A DNA stretch of 64,000 nt, taken from contig QFQP01000001.1 of NCBI GenBank assembly GCA_003243425.1, forward strand, positions 310,001 through 374,000. The letters are read 5' to 3'. The notes beneath the pieces are model-generated. The model was not told the origin of the DNA, ran no database searches, and saw only the letters and a program-made list of their open reading frames with translations. Made by a program: the position numbers and the translations under genes. Shown here piece by piece: positions 53,536-63,556 of the stretch (position 1 is its first letter; each line of letters opens with the position of its first letter). The DNA comes from Archangium gephyra (GTDB lineage Bacteria; Myxococcota; Myxococcia; Myxococcales; Myxococcaceae).

Positions 53536-55851
53536 TCAGCGGAGGGTCGTCACGTCAGTCACGATGCGCTCGAGCTTGCCGTCGGCGCCGAACACCAGCG
53601 TGGTCGGGAAGTCGAGCCGGCCGTTCGTCGACAGCGCCTCAGCAGCAGCGTCAGGGAGCGCCTTCGCGGTGAACGAGAAGCCGAGCGACCTCGCGATGCG
53701 CGAGGCCTCGACGTCGTCGTTGGCGACACCGAGACCGAGCACGTCGAACTGCTTGGTGAGCGTGTTGAGCGTCGGCGCTTCCCTGCGACATGGCTCACAG
53801 CCCGCGAGGAAGATGGTCACCAGCGTGCGCTTGCCGGGTTTGAGACCCAACGACTCGAGCGTCGACGGGAACGGCGGCCGCGTTGGCGTCACCCGCGGCT
53901 TGAAGGGCGTGAAGGTCACCGTCTGCCTGGTGATGCTCGTCGTGCCTTCCTTCGCCTCGAGCCGCTGCGTCGTGCCGTCGCGCCACGTCACGTCGACCCA
54001 CTTGCTGGTGTTCTCACCGAGCCCGCGAATGAGCTCCGGGGGCGTGGAGCTCGAGAAGCCGCGCTGCAACAGCACTTCGTCACCGTTCACCTTGACGTTC
54101 GGCTCGGCGAAGCGAAGTCGAATGGCGTGACCTGAGTCTCCGTCGTTGCGGAACAGCTGCAGGCGCGGCGCGTTGCGGTTGAGCAGCAGCAGGTCGACGT
54201 CGCCGTCGTCGTCGATGTCGGTGGCCACCAGGCTGCGCCCGTCGGTGCGCGTGTCGAAGCCGTCGGTCCACGCGCACTCTTCGCTGCGACCGTCGCGCGT
54301 GAGCCAGAGCTTCTTGGGCTCCCAGCCGCTGAACGATTCAGTCGCGCCGTCGAGGGCAGACGGGGCGTAGCCCGCTCTCGCGTCTTTCATTTCCTTGTCT
54401 GCGAGCGCCACGACCTGGCGCCAATATGCGCTTCAACTGTCTCTTCGATTCGGGTGACTCAGGTAGCCGTTGGCCACCGCCACATCGAGGCGCCCGTCGG
54501 AATCGACGTCGGTCATCACGCTGCCGAAGGCCCAGAGCCCGCGATTGACGCCGGTGGCCACGGCGACCTCGTCGAAGCCGCCATCACGCGCGAGGTAGAG
54601 CGTGTTGCCGCGCGCGAACTTCTTCACGCGGTCCATGAGCTCGGGCCGCAGGCCTCTGGTCGCCGCGAGCACGCGGGTGCCGGCCTTGCTGAACATGTTG
54701 GCGACGTAGACGTCGGCGCGGCCGTCACCGTCGAAGTCGGCCACGTCGGCGCTCATGCCGTTGCCGGGGTCGACCAGGCCTGCACTGGCCGCGACGTTGG
54801 TGGCGCCGCCGTCGTTCTCGAACCGCCAGAGGTCATTGGAGCCGTAGTCATTGGCGACGTAGAGCTGCGGGCGGCCTTGATTGAGCACGTCGGCGACGAC
54901 GGCTGCGAGCGTCCACCGCTTCGGGAACGGCACGTCGGCGAGCCAGCGGGTGAACCTCAACGCGCCGTCGCCGCGGTAGAGCTGGAGCGGAAAACCGTTG
55001 TGCGCTTCGAGCGGGTTCGTCGGCGTGCCTTCGAGCGGGTAGGGCAGCAGCGCGAGGTCGAGGTGGCCGTCACCGTCGAGATCTCCCGTGACCGCGGAGT
55101 GCCACTGGCCGCGCTCACCGATGACCCCGTTGAGCGTGAACTCACCCCCGTCGTTGCGGAACAGCTCGACCATGCCGGGGTGGTGGGTGACGACGAGGTC
55201 GACGTCTCCATCGGCGTCGAAGTCGGCAGCGACGACCGACGACGTCCACATGCGCGGGTGACCTCTCGAAATCACCTTCGGCGTGAAGCGGCCGTCTCGC
55301 TGCGTGAAGACCACCACGTCGGCGCCGTCGGTGGCGGCCACGTCGAGCACGTCGTCGCTGTTGAAGTCGCGAACCGCGAGACCACCCAGCAGCAGGTGGC
55401 CGGTGCGCGCGGTGGGGAAGGTGAGCCCCACGTCGACCTCGGTGAAGCGCGCGCGCGGCCGACGAACGACTTCGCGCGAGGTGTCGGTGAACCCGGTGAA
55501 GACCCAACCAGCCCCGTCGTTGCGGAGCGTCGCTTCGGCTTCGCCACGTTCGGTGACGCGTTCACCGTCGACGGCGAGCCCGTCGATCTCCCACAAGACG
55601 TGCGCCTGCTTGCTCTTCGTGCCGCTGCTCAACGAGAGCGCGCGGAACGAACACGTCTTGACCCAGCGAACGTGACGGGGCTCGAGGAGCGCCGGCGGCT
55701 TCGCGAACGTCGACGGCACGCGACCGCCGGACGTCTTGATGGCCGTGCACAGCGCTCCGAAGCGGGCCTCGAGGACATCGTTGACGGCCTCCTGTGCGTC
55801 GAGCTGAGCGGAGTTCGGCGTAGCGGCCAGCACGAGCAGCAGGGGCAACAT
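53536..55851 (-). CDS. FG-GAP/UnbV-type protein with thioredoxin-like domain and in-frame TGA (possible selenoprotein)
   Basis: The frame runs 772 codons with one internal TGA at codon 473 (54433-54435); both sides are in the same frame. Before it come a signal (MLPLLLVLAATPNSA) and FG-GAP/VCBS calcium-binding repeats (DFDADGDVDLVVTHH, DLDGDGHLDLALLP, DFDGDGRADVYVANMF). After it come more repeats (DIDDDGDVDLLLLN), a UnbV/ASPIC-like segment (KWVDVTWRDGTTQRLEAKEG) and a thioredoxin-like domain with Cys685 and Cys688 (LAGCEPCRRE). The TGA lies within a stretch (PNRRDS-TGA-SAYWRQVV) that should be continuous in this family. A GGUC-loop hairpin follows. I read it as one gene, Sec-containing or recently broken. 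Confidence 0.65.
54404..54422 (-). promoter_or_regulatory. SECIS-like hairpin after in-frame TGA (FG-GAP protein)
   Basis: On the minus strand, bases 11-17 after the TGA (GGCGCCA) pair with bases 23-29 (TGGCGCT) in seven pairs, one of them G-U. They enclose the loop GGTCG. GGTC falls at positions 18-21 after the TGA, one base from its place in the Escherichia coli fdhF element. Confidence 0.45.
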
Positions 55852-55915
55852 GGCGCCGATGGTAGCGCACGGCGGTTGAACATTGCCGCACTGCTCTTCA
55901 TGCTCCGCGGCGCTC

Positions 55916-57412
55916 ATGGCTCGTGCGCTGACGTTGATCGTGGTGCTCGCGGCTTCGTCTCACGCCGCACAACCGTTGACGTGGGGAGCCGATGCGCAGG
56001 GCGGCGCGCCGTACGTCTTTCAAGACCCGATGGACCCCAATCGCCTCGTCGGCTTCGAGGTCGAGCTCGCGTCGTTGATTGCGCAGCGGCTCGGTCGTCA
56101 GGCGCGGCCGGTGCAGGGCCCGTGGGACCGACTGCTCGAGCTCCTCGCGCGCGGCGACTTCGACCTCGCGCTCAACGGCATCGAGGTGGCGGAAGAGAAG
56201 CGCCGCATCGTGCTGTTGTCGCGCCCGTACTTCGCGGCGGGTGAAGTGCTGACGATTCGCCGTGGCGACACCAACGCGCCGCGCTCGCTCGAGGCGCTGA
56301 AGGGTCGGAAGGTGGGAACGCTCCCCGGTTCGATGGCGTCGCGAATTCTCGACCGTGCCGAAGCCGACGTGCGCACCTACGAAGGTGGCGCGAATGAGAT
56401 CTACGACGATCTGAAGTCGGGTCGGCTCGACGGGGTGCTGCTCGATGAACCGATCGCCCGCTACTACGGCGACATCGACGACGCGTTCGAACGCGTGCCG
56501 GGCTCGTTCGGTGAAGTGCAGTACGCGGTCGCGCTTCGTCACGATGATCACGAGCTGCTCGCGCAGGTGAACGGCGCGCTCGAGGTCATGGAGAAAGACG
56601 GGTCGCTCCGCGCGCTCTACGAAAAATGGGGCGTGTGGAGCGCAGAGACCGCGCGGCTCTTCGGTGATTCGAAGTCGAGCTCAGGAACGTCCGTGGAGCT
56701 CGAGCGCTGGCGCGCGGCGGTCGGCAAGTTGCCCTCGTTCACCGAGCGGCTGACGTCGCGCTACCCGGCGATGTTGCCGCTCTTCGTGAAGGGCGCCGCG
56801 CTCACGCTCGCGGTGTCGGTGTGCGCGATGTTGCTCGCCGTGCTGTTGGGTGTCTCCTTGGCGCTCGCGCGACGGTTCGGTCCGGCTCCGGTGCGGTGGT
56901 TGGCGATCGCGTACATCGAGTTCTTCCGGGGCACGCCGCTGCTGATTCAGCTCACCGTCGTGTACTTCGGGCTCCCGGAGCTGGGCTTGAAGCTGCACCC
57001 GTTCGTCGCCGGCGTGGTGGCGCTCGCGCTCAACTACGCGGCTGCGGAAGCAGAGAACTACCGCGCGGGTCTCGAGTCGGTGCCGCGTGGGCAGCTCGAA
57101 GCCTCGTCGGTGCTGGGCTTGTCGACGTGGCAGACCCTGCGCCACGTGGTGGGTCCCCAGGCGCTGCGCATTTCGATTCCGCCCATGACCAACGACTTCA
57201 TCGCGCTGCTCAAAGACAGCTCGCTGGTTTCGATCGTCACCCTCACGGAGTTGACCAAGACGTACACGAACCTCGCGAACTCGACGCGTGATCACCTGGG
57301 TCTGGGGTTGGTGGTCGCGGCGTTCTATCTCCTGCTCGGGCTTCCCTTCGCGCGGTTGGCGCGCGCGGCCGAGAAGCACTTCGGCAAGCACCTGCACCGG
57401 GAGGCCGCATGA
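55916..57412 (+). CDS. Polar amino-acid ABC transporter, binding protein fused to permease
   Basis: 498 residues from ATG 55916 with signal MARALTLIVVLAASSHAA. Residues about 25-250 are a class 3 solute-binding domain (GADAQGGAPYVFQDPMDPNRLVGFEVELASLIA, then DLALNGIEV and RRIVLLSRPYF). Residues about 285-490 are a His/Glu/Gln-type permease with five helices and the EAA-like loop ASSVLGLSTWQTLRHVVGPQALRISIPP. The fused layout fixes the receptor to the transporter. The substrate is probably a polar amino acid, inferred from family only. Its stop overlaps the ATPase gene start (ATGA). Confidence 0.93.
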   Translation: MARALTLIVVLAASSHAAQPLTWGADAQGGAPYVFQDPMDPNRLVGFEVELASLIAQRLGRQARPVQGPWDRLLELLARGDFDLALNGIEVAEEKRRIVLLSRPYFAAGEVLTIRRGDTNAPRSLEALKGRKVGTLPGSMASRILDRAEADVRTYEGGANEIYDDLKSGRLDGVLLDEPIARYYGDIDDAFERVPGSFGEVQYAVALRHDDHELLAQVNGALEVMEKDGSLRALYEKWGVWSAETARLFGDSKSSSGTSVELERWRAAVGKLPSFTERLTSRYPAMLPLFVKGAALTLAVSVCAMLLAVLLGVSLALARRFGPAPVRWLAIAYIEFFRGTPLLIQLTVVYFGLPELGLKLHPFVAGVVALALNYAAAEAENYRAGLESVPRGQLEASSVLGLSTWQTLRHVVGPQALRISIPPMTNDFIALLKDSSLVSIVTLTELTKTYTNLANSTRDHLGLGLVVAAFYLLLGLPFARLARAAEKHFGKHLHREAA

Positions 57413-58164
57413 CGCTCGTCGTGAAGGACCTCGTGCGGCACTACCAGGGCAACGCGAAGCCCACGCTCGACGGCATGTCGTTCGATCTACCGGCGGGCAC
57501 GTTGACCGCGTTGCTGGGGCGGAGCGGGGCAGGGAAGTCGACCATGTTGCGCTGCGTGATGGGCCTCGAGTCGTTCGAGACCGGCACGGTCGAGGTGGAC
57601 GGCGTGGTGGTGCGCGGCACGAAGGAGTCGTCTCCGCAGGAACGCCGTGCGTCGATCGCCAGGGCGCGTGAACGGTTGGGCCTGGTGTTCCAGTCGTTCG
57701 AGTTGTTTCCGCACCTCACCGCGCTCGAGAACTGCGTGCTCGCGCAGGTGCAGGTGAAGAAGGAATCGACGTCGGTGGCTCAGCAGCGTGCGCGGGAGTT
57801 GTTGTGTCAGCTCGGGCTCGAGCTGCGCCTCGACGCCTATCCGGAACAATTGTCCGGTGGGCAGAGGCAGCGCGTGGCGATTGCGCGCGCACTCGCGATG
57901 GAGCCGCGGGTGTTGCTCTACGACGAGCCGACCAGCGCGCTCGACCCATCGATGAAGAATGAAGTGCTGCAGACCTTGAAGCGCATCGATGCGACCGGCG
58001 TGACGCAGGTGGTGGTCACGCACGATCTCCAGCTCGCGAAGGCCGTCGAGCACGTGTGTGTGCTCGATCACGGTGTGGTCATCGAGAGCGGGTTGCCGTC
58101 GAAGGTGCTGCAAAACCCCGAGCACGAAAGCACCCGCGCGTTGCTCGCTGCGTGGCATGCCTGA
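57409..58164 (+). CDS. GlnQ-type ABC transporter ATPase
   Basis: 251 residues. The ATG overlaps the fused receptor/permease stop. Walker A GRSGAGKST is at 37-45, the signature LSGGQRQR at about 148-155, Walker B VLLYDEPTSALD at about 169-180, and the switch His in VTHDL. The sequence is closest in pattern to GlnQ/HisP, matching the polar amino-acid permease. Together the two genes form a complete importer. No terminator was seen in the 71 bases before the convergent gene. Confidence 0.95.
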   Translation: MTLVVKDLVRHYQGNAKPTLDGMSFDLPAGTLTALLGRSGAGKSTMLRCVMGLESFETGTVEVDGVVVRGTKESSPQERRASIARARERLGLVFQSFELFPHLTALENCVLAQVQVKKESTSVAQQRARELLCQLGLELRLDAYPEQLSGGQRQRVAIARALAMEPRVLLYDEPTSALDPSMKNEVLQTLKRIDATGVTQVVVTHDLQLAKAVEHVCVLDHGVVIESGLPSKVLQNPEHESTRALLAAWHA

Positions 58165-58235
58165 CGGACACCGTCGAACGCCTCCCGGTTCAGCAGCGAG
58201 AGCCGGTGGGTGCGCTCAGCGAAGAGAGAGCACGG

Positions 58236-60850
58236 TCACCTCGAGCTTCGGCGAGTCAGCAGCAAACCGAGCGCGGCGATCAGCAGCGATGGATCGACGC
58301 TCGTGCAGCCGCAACCGGTCGGAGCGCTCGGCGCCTCGCCACCACCGCCCATCGGCTCCTCCATCATCATCGAGCCGCCAGCGCCACCAGCGCCTGAACG
58401 GCCGCCCGTCGGCATCCCCGCGTCGCTCATCACGCCAGCGTCCACCTCGACGCCAGCATCGATCTCGACACCGGCGTCCACTCCAACACCCGCGTCGACC
58501 ACGATGGTCACGCACGTGCCCGACGAGCACGTCTGCATCGCCGGGCAGCCGTTGCCCGTCGCGCTACAGCCGACGGTGCACTTGCTCGTCGTCGCGTCGC
58601 AGATGCGGCCGCTGTTCACGTCACCGCAGTCGACGTCGCTCACACAGCCGCAGGTGTTCGATACCAGACACGCCGCGCCGTTCATGGTCGCGCTGCACGA
58701 GCTGGTGTTCGTCGCCGTGCATTCCACGCAGGTCTTCGTCGTCGGCGAACACACCGAACCCGCCGCACACTGCGCGTCGTTCGTGCATTCGACGCAGAAG
58801 GCCGGCACCGCACCGACATCACAATGCGTCAGCTGCGCAGTGCAGTCCGAATCACTCGCACACTGCTCGATGCACGCGCCGATGCCGCCATCACGCACGT
58901 CGCACCACTGGTCTGCAGCGCAGTCGTTGCGACCGAGTGCGCAACCGCCCTGGCACACGGCGCCTTCGCAGAGCCTGCCCGACGTCGCGTCGCCGCAGTC
59001 GCCATCGGCGTTGCAGCCACAGAAGCCCATCGACGTCACGCACACCGGCTTGTTCCCCGCGCACACGGTCGCGTTGGTCGCGGAGCACTCGGCACACGCC
59101 CCGCTCATCTGACACGCGGGTGTGGTCGGCGTGGTGCAGCTCATGTCGCTCGCACACGCGACGCAGGTGTTCGTCATCGGGTCGCAGCTCGGCGTCGCGC
59201 CGCTGCAGTGCGAGTTTTCGAGGCAGGTGACGCACACGTTCGGCGTTGGAGCGGTCGAGCAGCGCGGCGTCGTCCCTCGCACTCGGCGTTGGTCGCGCAC
59301 GCATCGACCACGATGACCGTCGGCTGCTGCCCCTGACCCATCGCACCATCGGAGTTCGTCGTCGCCGTCGGCGCCCCGAGCTGGCCCGCCGCCGTCACGT
59401 TCGCCTGATTCGACAGGCTCCCCACGAAGCCCGCGCTGATGGTGACCCGGAACTTGATCGCGGTGCTGCCAGCAGCCGGCAGCGAACCGCCCAGAGACGC
59501 GTTCGCGGCGGTGCCCACGCGTACGGTGATGGTGTTGGTGCCGGCGTTGAACTCGGCCTGATCATCGCCACTCGCGTCGGTCTTCGGCCCGGCGTTGGCG
59601 CCGCTCACGATCTGAATCGAGCCGGGCGCGTAGGTCACACCGGTGGGCAGCGCGTCGCGGAGCACCGTGTCGATCGCGGTGTCGTTGCCGCTGTTGGTGA
59701 GCGTCAGCGTGTACTCGAGCACGTCACCCGGGAGCACCCAGCCACCGTTGAGGTCGACGACGGTCTTGGTGAAGTCCGAGAAGTCAGGGCGGAAGGTCGA
59801 GATCGAGGTGACGAACCCGGCGAGGAAGACCACATCTCCGACGGTCGTGACCTGGACCGTGGCCGAGGTCTGCCCTCCCGTCAGCTTGCTGGTCACGTCG
59901 ACCACGTCGAGATCGACGCCCGACATGCTCTGCGGTCCACCGGTGAGCCGCGGGAGATCTCCTGCCACCGACATAGGAACGCCGAGATGTGAGCGTGTGC
60001 TGTTGAAGAAATTGTCGGCCGGGTTCTGCGCGTTGGAGAGCGCGGCGCCGCCATTGAAGAAGAGCTGGTCGCCGGTCGACTGGTTGTCTCCGTCGAACGC
60101 CATCACGCCCAGCGTTCCGCTGAAGCCGCTGGCGGGAACGAGGAAGCCGCTGAGCGTGACCGTCTGGGGCATGTTGCTCGCGACGCCGTCGAGGCCGTCG
60201 AACAACGTGAGGTTGCGGAGCGGATCCGTCGCCAGCTCGTAGAAGACGATGAGTGACCAGCCCGCGAAGAGGTTCGAGCTGTTGACGTTGGCGAGCGGGT
60301 CTGCCGTCACGCCCGAGAGCCGATATGGCCCAGCTCCGTTGGCCTGCACGACGGACGTCACGTCGGCCCAGCTGAGGTATCGAGACGAGGCCAGATACGC
60401 GCTGCCGGCGGAGACGACGGTGCTGAAGCCGCCAGCGCCGACGCGGTCGAGCGTGACCGTCGTGTCGGCGTTGGCCGTGGCGGAGTACGCAGCCCAGTAC
60501 AGGAACGCGTGCGTCACCCTCGCGCCCGTGGGGAGCGTGAGCATCGCGGTGCTCCGCGCGTCTGCGTCGCTGTGCGAGAGCAAGGCGATCGCGTCGCCGC
60601 TCGCCGGCGTATCGGAGCGCCAGAACAGATCGGGCGCGCTGTCGGCGGTGTTCGACCCACAAGCGCTGACGGTGCCGATGATGGGCGCGGGCGTGCCAGA
60701 CGCGCATTCCTGGCCGAGGGTGTTGCCGATCATCACGAAGTCGCCGTGTTGATCGACGCTCACGCGCAGCGTCTGAGCCGCGAAGGACGAGAAGGAACAA
60801 ACGACCGCGCACGCGAGCAGCGCGCGAAGCGACGACGAAGACGTGTGCAC
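58236..60850 (-). pseudogene. DUF11/Cys-rich MYXO-CTERM surface protein split by a one-base frameshift
   Basis: From GTG 60850 the first frame encodes a signal (LRALLACAVVCSFSSFAAQ), a beta-rich N-terminal region and a DUF11 domain (DLNGGWVLPGDVLEYTLTLTN). It reaches VVDACATNAECEG and then degrades. From about 59275 the next frame continues the same Cys-rich pattern (TTPRCSTAPTPNVC) through some ten modules. An Asp/Gly/Val linker follows, and the protein ends in GCGCTS, a hydrophobic helix and RRSSR, a MYXO-CTERM-like anchor. Restoring one base near 59273-59276 joins the halves into about 871 residues. It may resemble proteins annotated AgmC in Myxococcus, which I cannot confirm. It could be a true pseudogene or a sequence error. 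Confidence 0.75.
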
Positions 60851-60949
60851 GAAGACCCCGATGACTGAAGGTGAGAGGCGTCGTATCGCTCAGGTCTGGC
60901 GCACTCGCCACGTGCGCCTGCGCCCACACGGCTCAGACGCCCGCAGTAA

Positions 60950-61320
60950 TAAGGTACAGGCCGCTTTCGGTGGTCGATTGTGCGCGCGCGACGACATCGA
61001 TGCTCACGTGCTCCATCGACGGTCATGGCGCTGCTCCCACTCGATTCAAGACGCGTTCGGGAGCAGTCAGTTGTGCGTTGGAGCCCGACTTCCCGACGCT
61101 GTCAGGCCCACCCCCGTTGCGCTGTGAGTCCTTGTTGCATCAAGGGCAGACCGAGAAGGCCCAGCCGCTGTGTGAGAAGGCGGCGTGATGACGTCGCTCG
61201 TCAGTCAGCACAAGAGGACCATCGAACATCTCGAGGAGGTCGCGGCGATCGACGGCTCCGTCGACAACGGCGAAGGCCCGCAAGGCGCTCGGTGACGCGG
61301 CGAACGTGATGCGTGTGCAG
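60950..61320 (+). other. Weakly coding remnant region
   Basis: The 532 bases between 60851 and 61382 hold no convincing gene. A frame ending at 61188 has a fairly GC-biased third position and ends LRCESLLHQGQTEKAQPLCEKAA. A 35-codon frame at 61188-61295 (MTSLVSQHKRTIEHLEE) follows, overlapping that stop. A third fragment (KALGDAANVMRVQ) lies in another frame. These may be pieces of one or two decayed small genes; no family was recognised. Confidence 0.25.
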
Positions 61321-61382
61321 CGCCGTCGGCCGCGGTCCTGAAGACTTGCAACGAACTGCGAAGACGAGCAGATGCGCGTGCC

Positions 61383-61688
61383 ATGCGCTTCTTCCCCGTC
61401 GTCATCGCGTTGTTCGTCTCGGCCTGTGGCACGCCCACGATCCTCGAGGCGAAGGACTACAAGCAGAGCTGCACGAAGAACTCGGAGTGCGTCGCCGTGT
61501 ACCTCGGTGAAGTCTGCAAGCCGTGTCTGTGCAACAACGACGCGATCGCCGCCGAGCAGTCGAAGATCTACGAGGCCGACTTCACGGGCGCGCAGCGTTC
61601 GTGCAGCGGTCCGATTCCCGCCGTCGCGTGCGGCCCGTGTGAAGCGAAGGCTGCGGTCTGCGACAACGGCACCTGCACGCTGCAGTGA
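61383..61688 (+). CDS. Small Cys-rich lipoprotein
   Basis: 101 residues. MRFFPVVIALFVSACG is a lipoprotein signal with lipobox VSAC. The mature part has ten cysteines arranged in pairs (CTKNSEC, CKPCLC, CGPCEAKAAVCDNGTC), so a small disulfide-bonded surface domain is likely. No known family is recognised. The GTG of sfsA lies in its stop (GTGA), coupling an extracytoplasmic protein to a cytoplasmic one; this is probably incidental to their functions. Confidence 0.72.
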   Translation: MRFFPVVIALFVSACGTPTILEAKDYKQSCTKNSECVAVYLGEVCKPCLCNNDAIAAEQSKIYEADFTGAQRSCSGPIPAVACGPCEAKAAVCDNGTCTLQ

Positions 61689-62497
61689 CGCTGCTTCACA
61701 GTTGGTCCCGGCCGCTCGTCGAAGGGCGGCTGGTGAGAAGGTACGAGCGCTTCATCGCTGAAGTGCGCGTGGGCAGTCAGGTCGTTCGTGCGCACTGTGT
61801 GAACCCGGGGCGCATGGAGGGCATCGTCATTCCCGATTCGCGCGTGTGGCTGTCGGAAGCGCCGGGTCGCGCGCTGCCGTGGACGTGGGAATTGTTGGAG
61901 CTGGATGGGCGGTTGCTCGGCGTGAACACGTCGCTGCCGAACAAGCTGGTGGGTGAGGTGCTCAAGCGCGGGTTGCTGCCGGGGCTCGATGAGGCGACGG
62001 CCGTGCATCCGGAGCGTGCGTATGGCCGCGGGCATCGCGTCGACTTCGTGGTCGAGCGGCGCGGCGCGAGTCACTACGTGGAGGTGAAGAACTGCCACCT
62101 CGTGTACCCGGATGGCGTCGGCTACTTCCCGGACTCGGTGAGTGAGCGCGCGACGGGGCATGTCGAAGCGCTGACGCGGTTGGTGAAGAAGGGTGTTCCA
62201 GCGACGGTGTTGTTTACGTTGCAGCGTGATGACGCGCAGTCATTGAGGCCGAGTGCGCTTCACGATCCCGCGTTCGCGACGGCGATGCGGCGCGCGGTGA
62301 GGGCAGGGCTGACGACGCGGGCCATCAAGTTGGTGCCGACGCTCGAGGGCTTCGCGTTCGGCGGCGAAGTGCCGGTGGACGTCGAAAAGTACGACGTCGA
62401 CGCGACGTTGCCGTTCGCTCGCGCGTTGGAAGCGACGAGCGGTTGGGTGCGGAAAGACGGCGGTGTCAGCGGACAAACTCTGAAGCGTCCGCGTTGA
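61685..62497 (+). CDS. sfsA: SfsA-family protein
   Basis: 270 residues from GTG 61685, slightly longer than the ~235-residue family norm. The region VRRYERFIAEVRVGSQVVRAHCVNPGRMEGIV, the central GHRVDFVVERRGASHYVEVKNCHLVYPDGVGYFPDSVSERATGHVEAL, and VLFTLQRDDA are the conserved blocks. The D-xn-ExK nuclease-like triad (DFVV..VEVKN) is intact. It was first described as a sugar-fermentation stimulation factor that binds DNA; a nuclease-like role is now suspected. It is coupled to the small lipoprotein gene upstream. The tail after about residue 235 is unconserved. Confidence 0.93.
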   Translation: MTLLHSWSRPLVEGRLVRRYERFIAEVRVGSQVVRAHCVNPGRMEGIVIPDSRVWLSEAPGRALPWTWELLELDGRLLGVNTSLPNKLVGEVLKRGLLPGLDEATAVHPERAYGRGHRVDFVVERRGASHYVEVKNCHLVYPDGVGYFPDSVSERATGHVEALTRLVKKGVPATVLFTLQRDDAQSLRPSALHDPAFATAMRRAVRAGLTTRAIKLVPTLEGFAFGGEVPVDVEKYDVDATLPFARALEATSGWVRKDGGVSGQTLKRPR

Positions 62498-62589
62498 CGC
62501 CTCGCTCATCGCCGTGGCGGCGTCATTGACGAGTAACTGGTGCATGCAATCGCCCAGGCCTGATCGCGCGTCGCCGTACCGGGCCATGG

Positions 62590-62979
62590 TTAACTCGCTG
62601 CTGCACCTGAGCCATCTCCGCAGCGGGTGAGCGTCCAACGGCTTGCTCCATCGGCGAGCACCCATGGCCACGATTCATCGGCACCTGATTCGTTGATGAC
62701 GTGAAGTCGAACGTCGCTCCGCTCGAACGCGACCAGACCCGGTTCGTCGCCGGTCCACAGGCCGTACAGCGTGACCACCGCGGGCCAGGCCACGTGAAGC
62801 TGCGTGCTGGTCGCATCATTGAGGGTCAGACCGAACTCGACCGAATCCGCGTCGACGCGACCCGCCCCTGAATCGGGCGTCATCTCGTCAACCGGCGGTG
62901 GAACTTCAGGCGGAGGTTGCGTCTGCCCGCACTGACTGCACCCGCTCGCAGCCACACTCACGACCGATCCGCGATTCAT
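62590..62979 (-). CDS. Small hypothetical lipoprotein
   Basis: 129 residues with GGGAG before the ATG. MNRGSVVSVAASGC is a short signal with a lipobox-like ASGC, though the hydrophobic core is weak. A Pro-rich linker (TQPPPEVPPPVDE) leads to a beta-rich domain of about 90 residues (SVEFGLTLNDATSTQLHVAW). No family is recognised. It lies 46 bases downstream of apt on the same strand, so read-through is possible. The 92 bases between its stop and sfsA show nothing recognisable. Confidence 0.55.
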   Translation of the reverse strand: MNRGSVVSVAASGCSQCGQTQPPPEVPPPVDEMTPDSGAGRVDADSVEFGLTLNDATSTQLHVAWPAVVTLYGLWTGDEPGLVAFERSDVRLHVINESGADESWPWVLADGASRWTLTRCGDGSGAAAS

Positions 62980-63025
62980 GCCGTTCTCCCGACCGGCCGC
63001 CGTTTCGCAGCAGCTTCATCGAAGT

Positions 63026-63556
63026 TCAGTGGCCGCCGAACGCGATGAGTGACCTCACTTCGACGCCGAGTTTCGCAGCGCCGCCGAGGTCGGGCAGGTC
63101 GATGACGAACCCTGCGCCGACGACGTGAGCGCCACTGCGACGAAGCAGTTCAATCGCTGCACCCGCGGTGCCTCCTGTCGCGATCAAGTCGTCGATGATC
63201 AACACACGTTCGCCACTCGACACCGCATCGACATGCATCTCGAGTTCGTCGGTTCCGTACTCGAGCGCGTAGCTCACGCGGATCGTCTGATGCGGCAACT
63301 TGCCCTTCTTCCGAATTGGCACGAACCCGACGCCGAGCGCCGCTGCGACCGCGCCACCGAGAATGAACCCGCGCGCTTCCAGCCCCGCGACCTTGTCGAC
63401 CTTCGCGTCCCGCCAATCACTCACCAGGCCATTCACCGCTTCACGAAACGCCACCGCATCACCCAGCAACGTCGTGATGTCGCGAAACAGAATTCCCTTC
63501 TTCGGGTAGTCGGGAATCGTCCGTATCGCGCGCTCCAACAACTTCACGTCGGTCAT
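63026..63556 (-). CDS. apt: Adenine phosphoribosyltransferase
   Basis: 176 residues from the ATG overlapping the upstream nucleosidase stop (ATGA); a GTG at 63568 is less likely. Conserved blocks: RTIPDYPKKGILFRDIT near the N-terminus, GLEARGFILGGAVA, RKKGKLP, and the PRPP loop VLIIDDLIATGGTAGA near residue 118. It converts adenine and PRPP to AMP. The upstream enzyme releases adenine from methylthioadenosine, so the pair forms an adenine-salvage unit. Confidence 0.96.
   Translation of the reverse strand: MTDVKLLERAIRTIPDYPKKGILFRDITTLLGDAVAFREAVNGLVSDWRDAKVDKVAGLEARGFILGGAVAAALGVGFVPIRKKGKLPHQTIRVSYALEYGTDELEMHVDAVSSGERVLIIDDLIATGGTAGAAIELLRRSGAHVVGAGFVIDLPDLGGAAKLGVEVRSLIAFGGH

Noticed and set aside
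54454..56244. Plus-strand open frame of 596 codons over the FG-GAP gene
   Set aside because: Antisense to clear calcium-binding repeats and without any domain or start signal.
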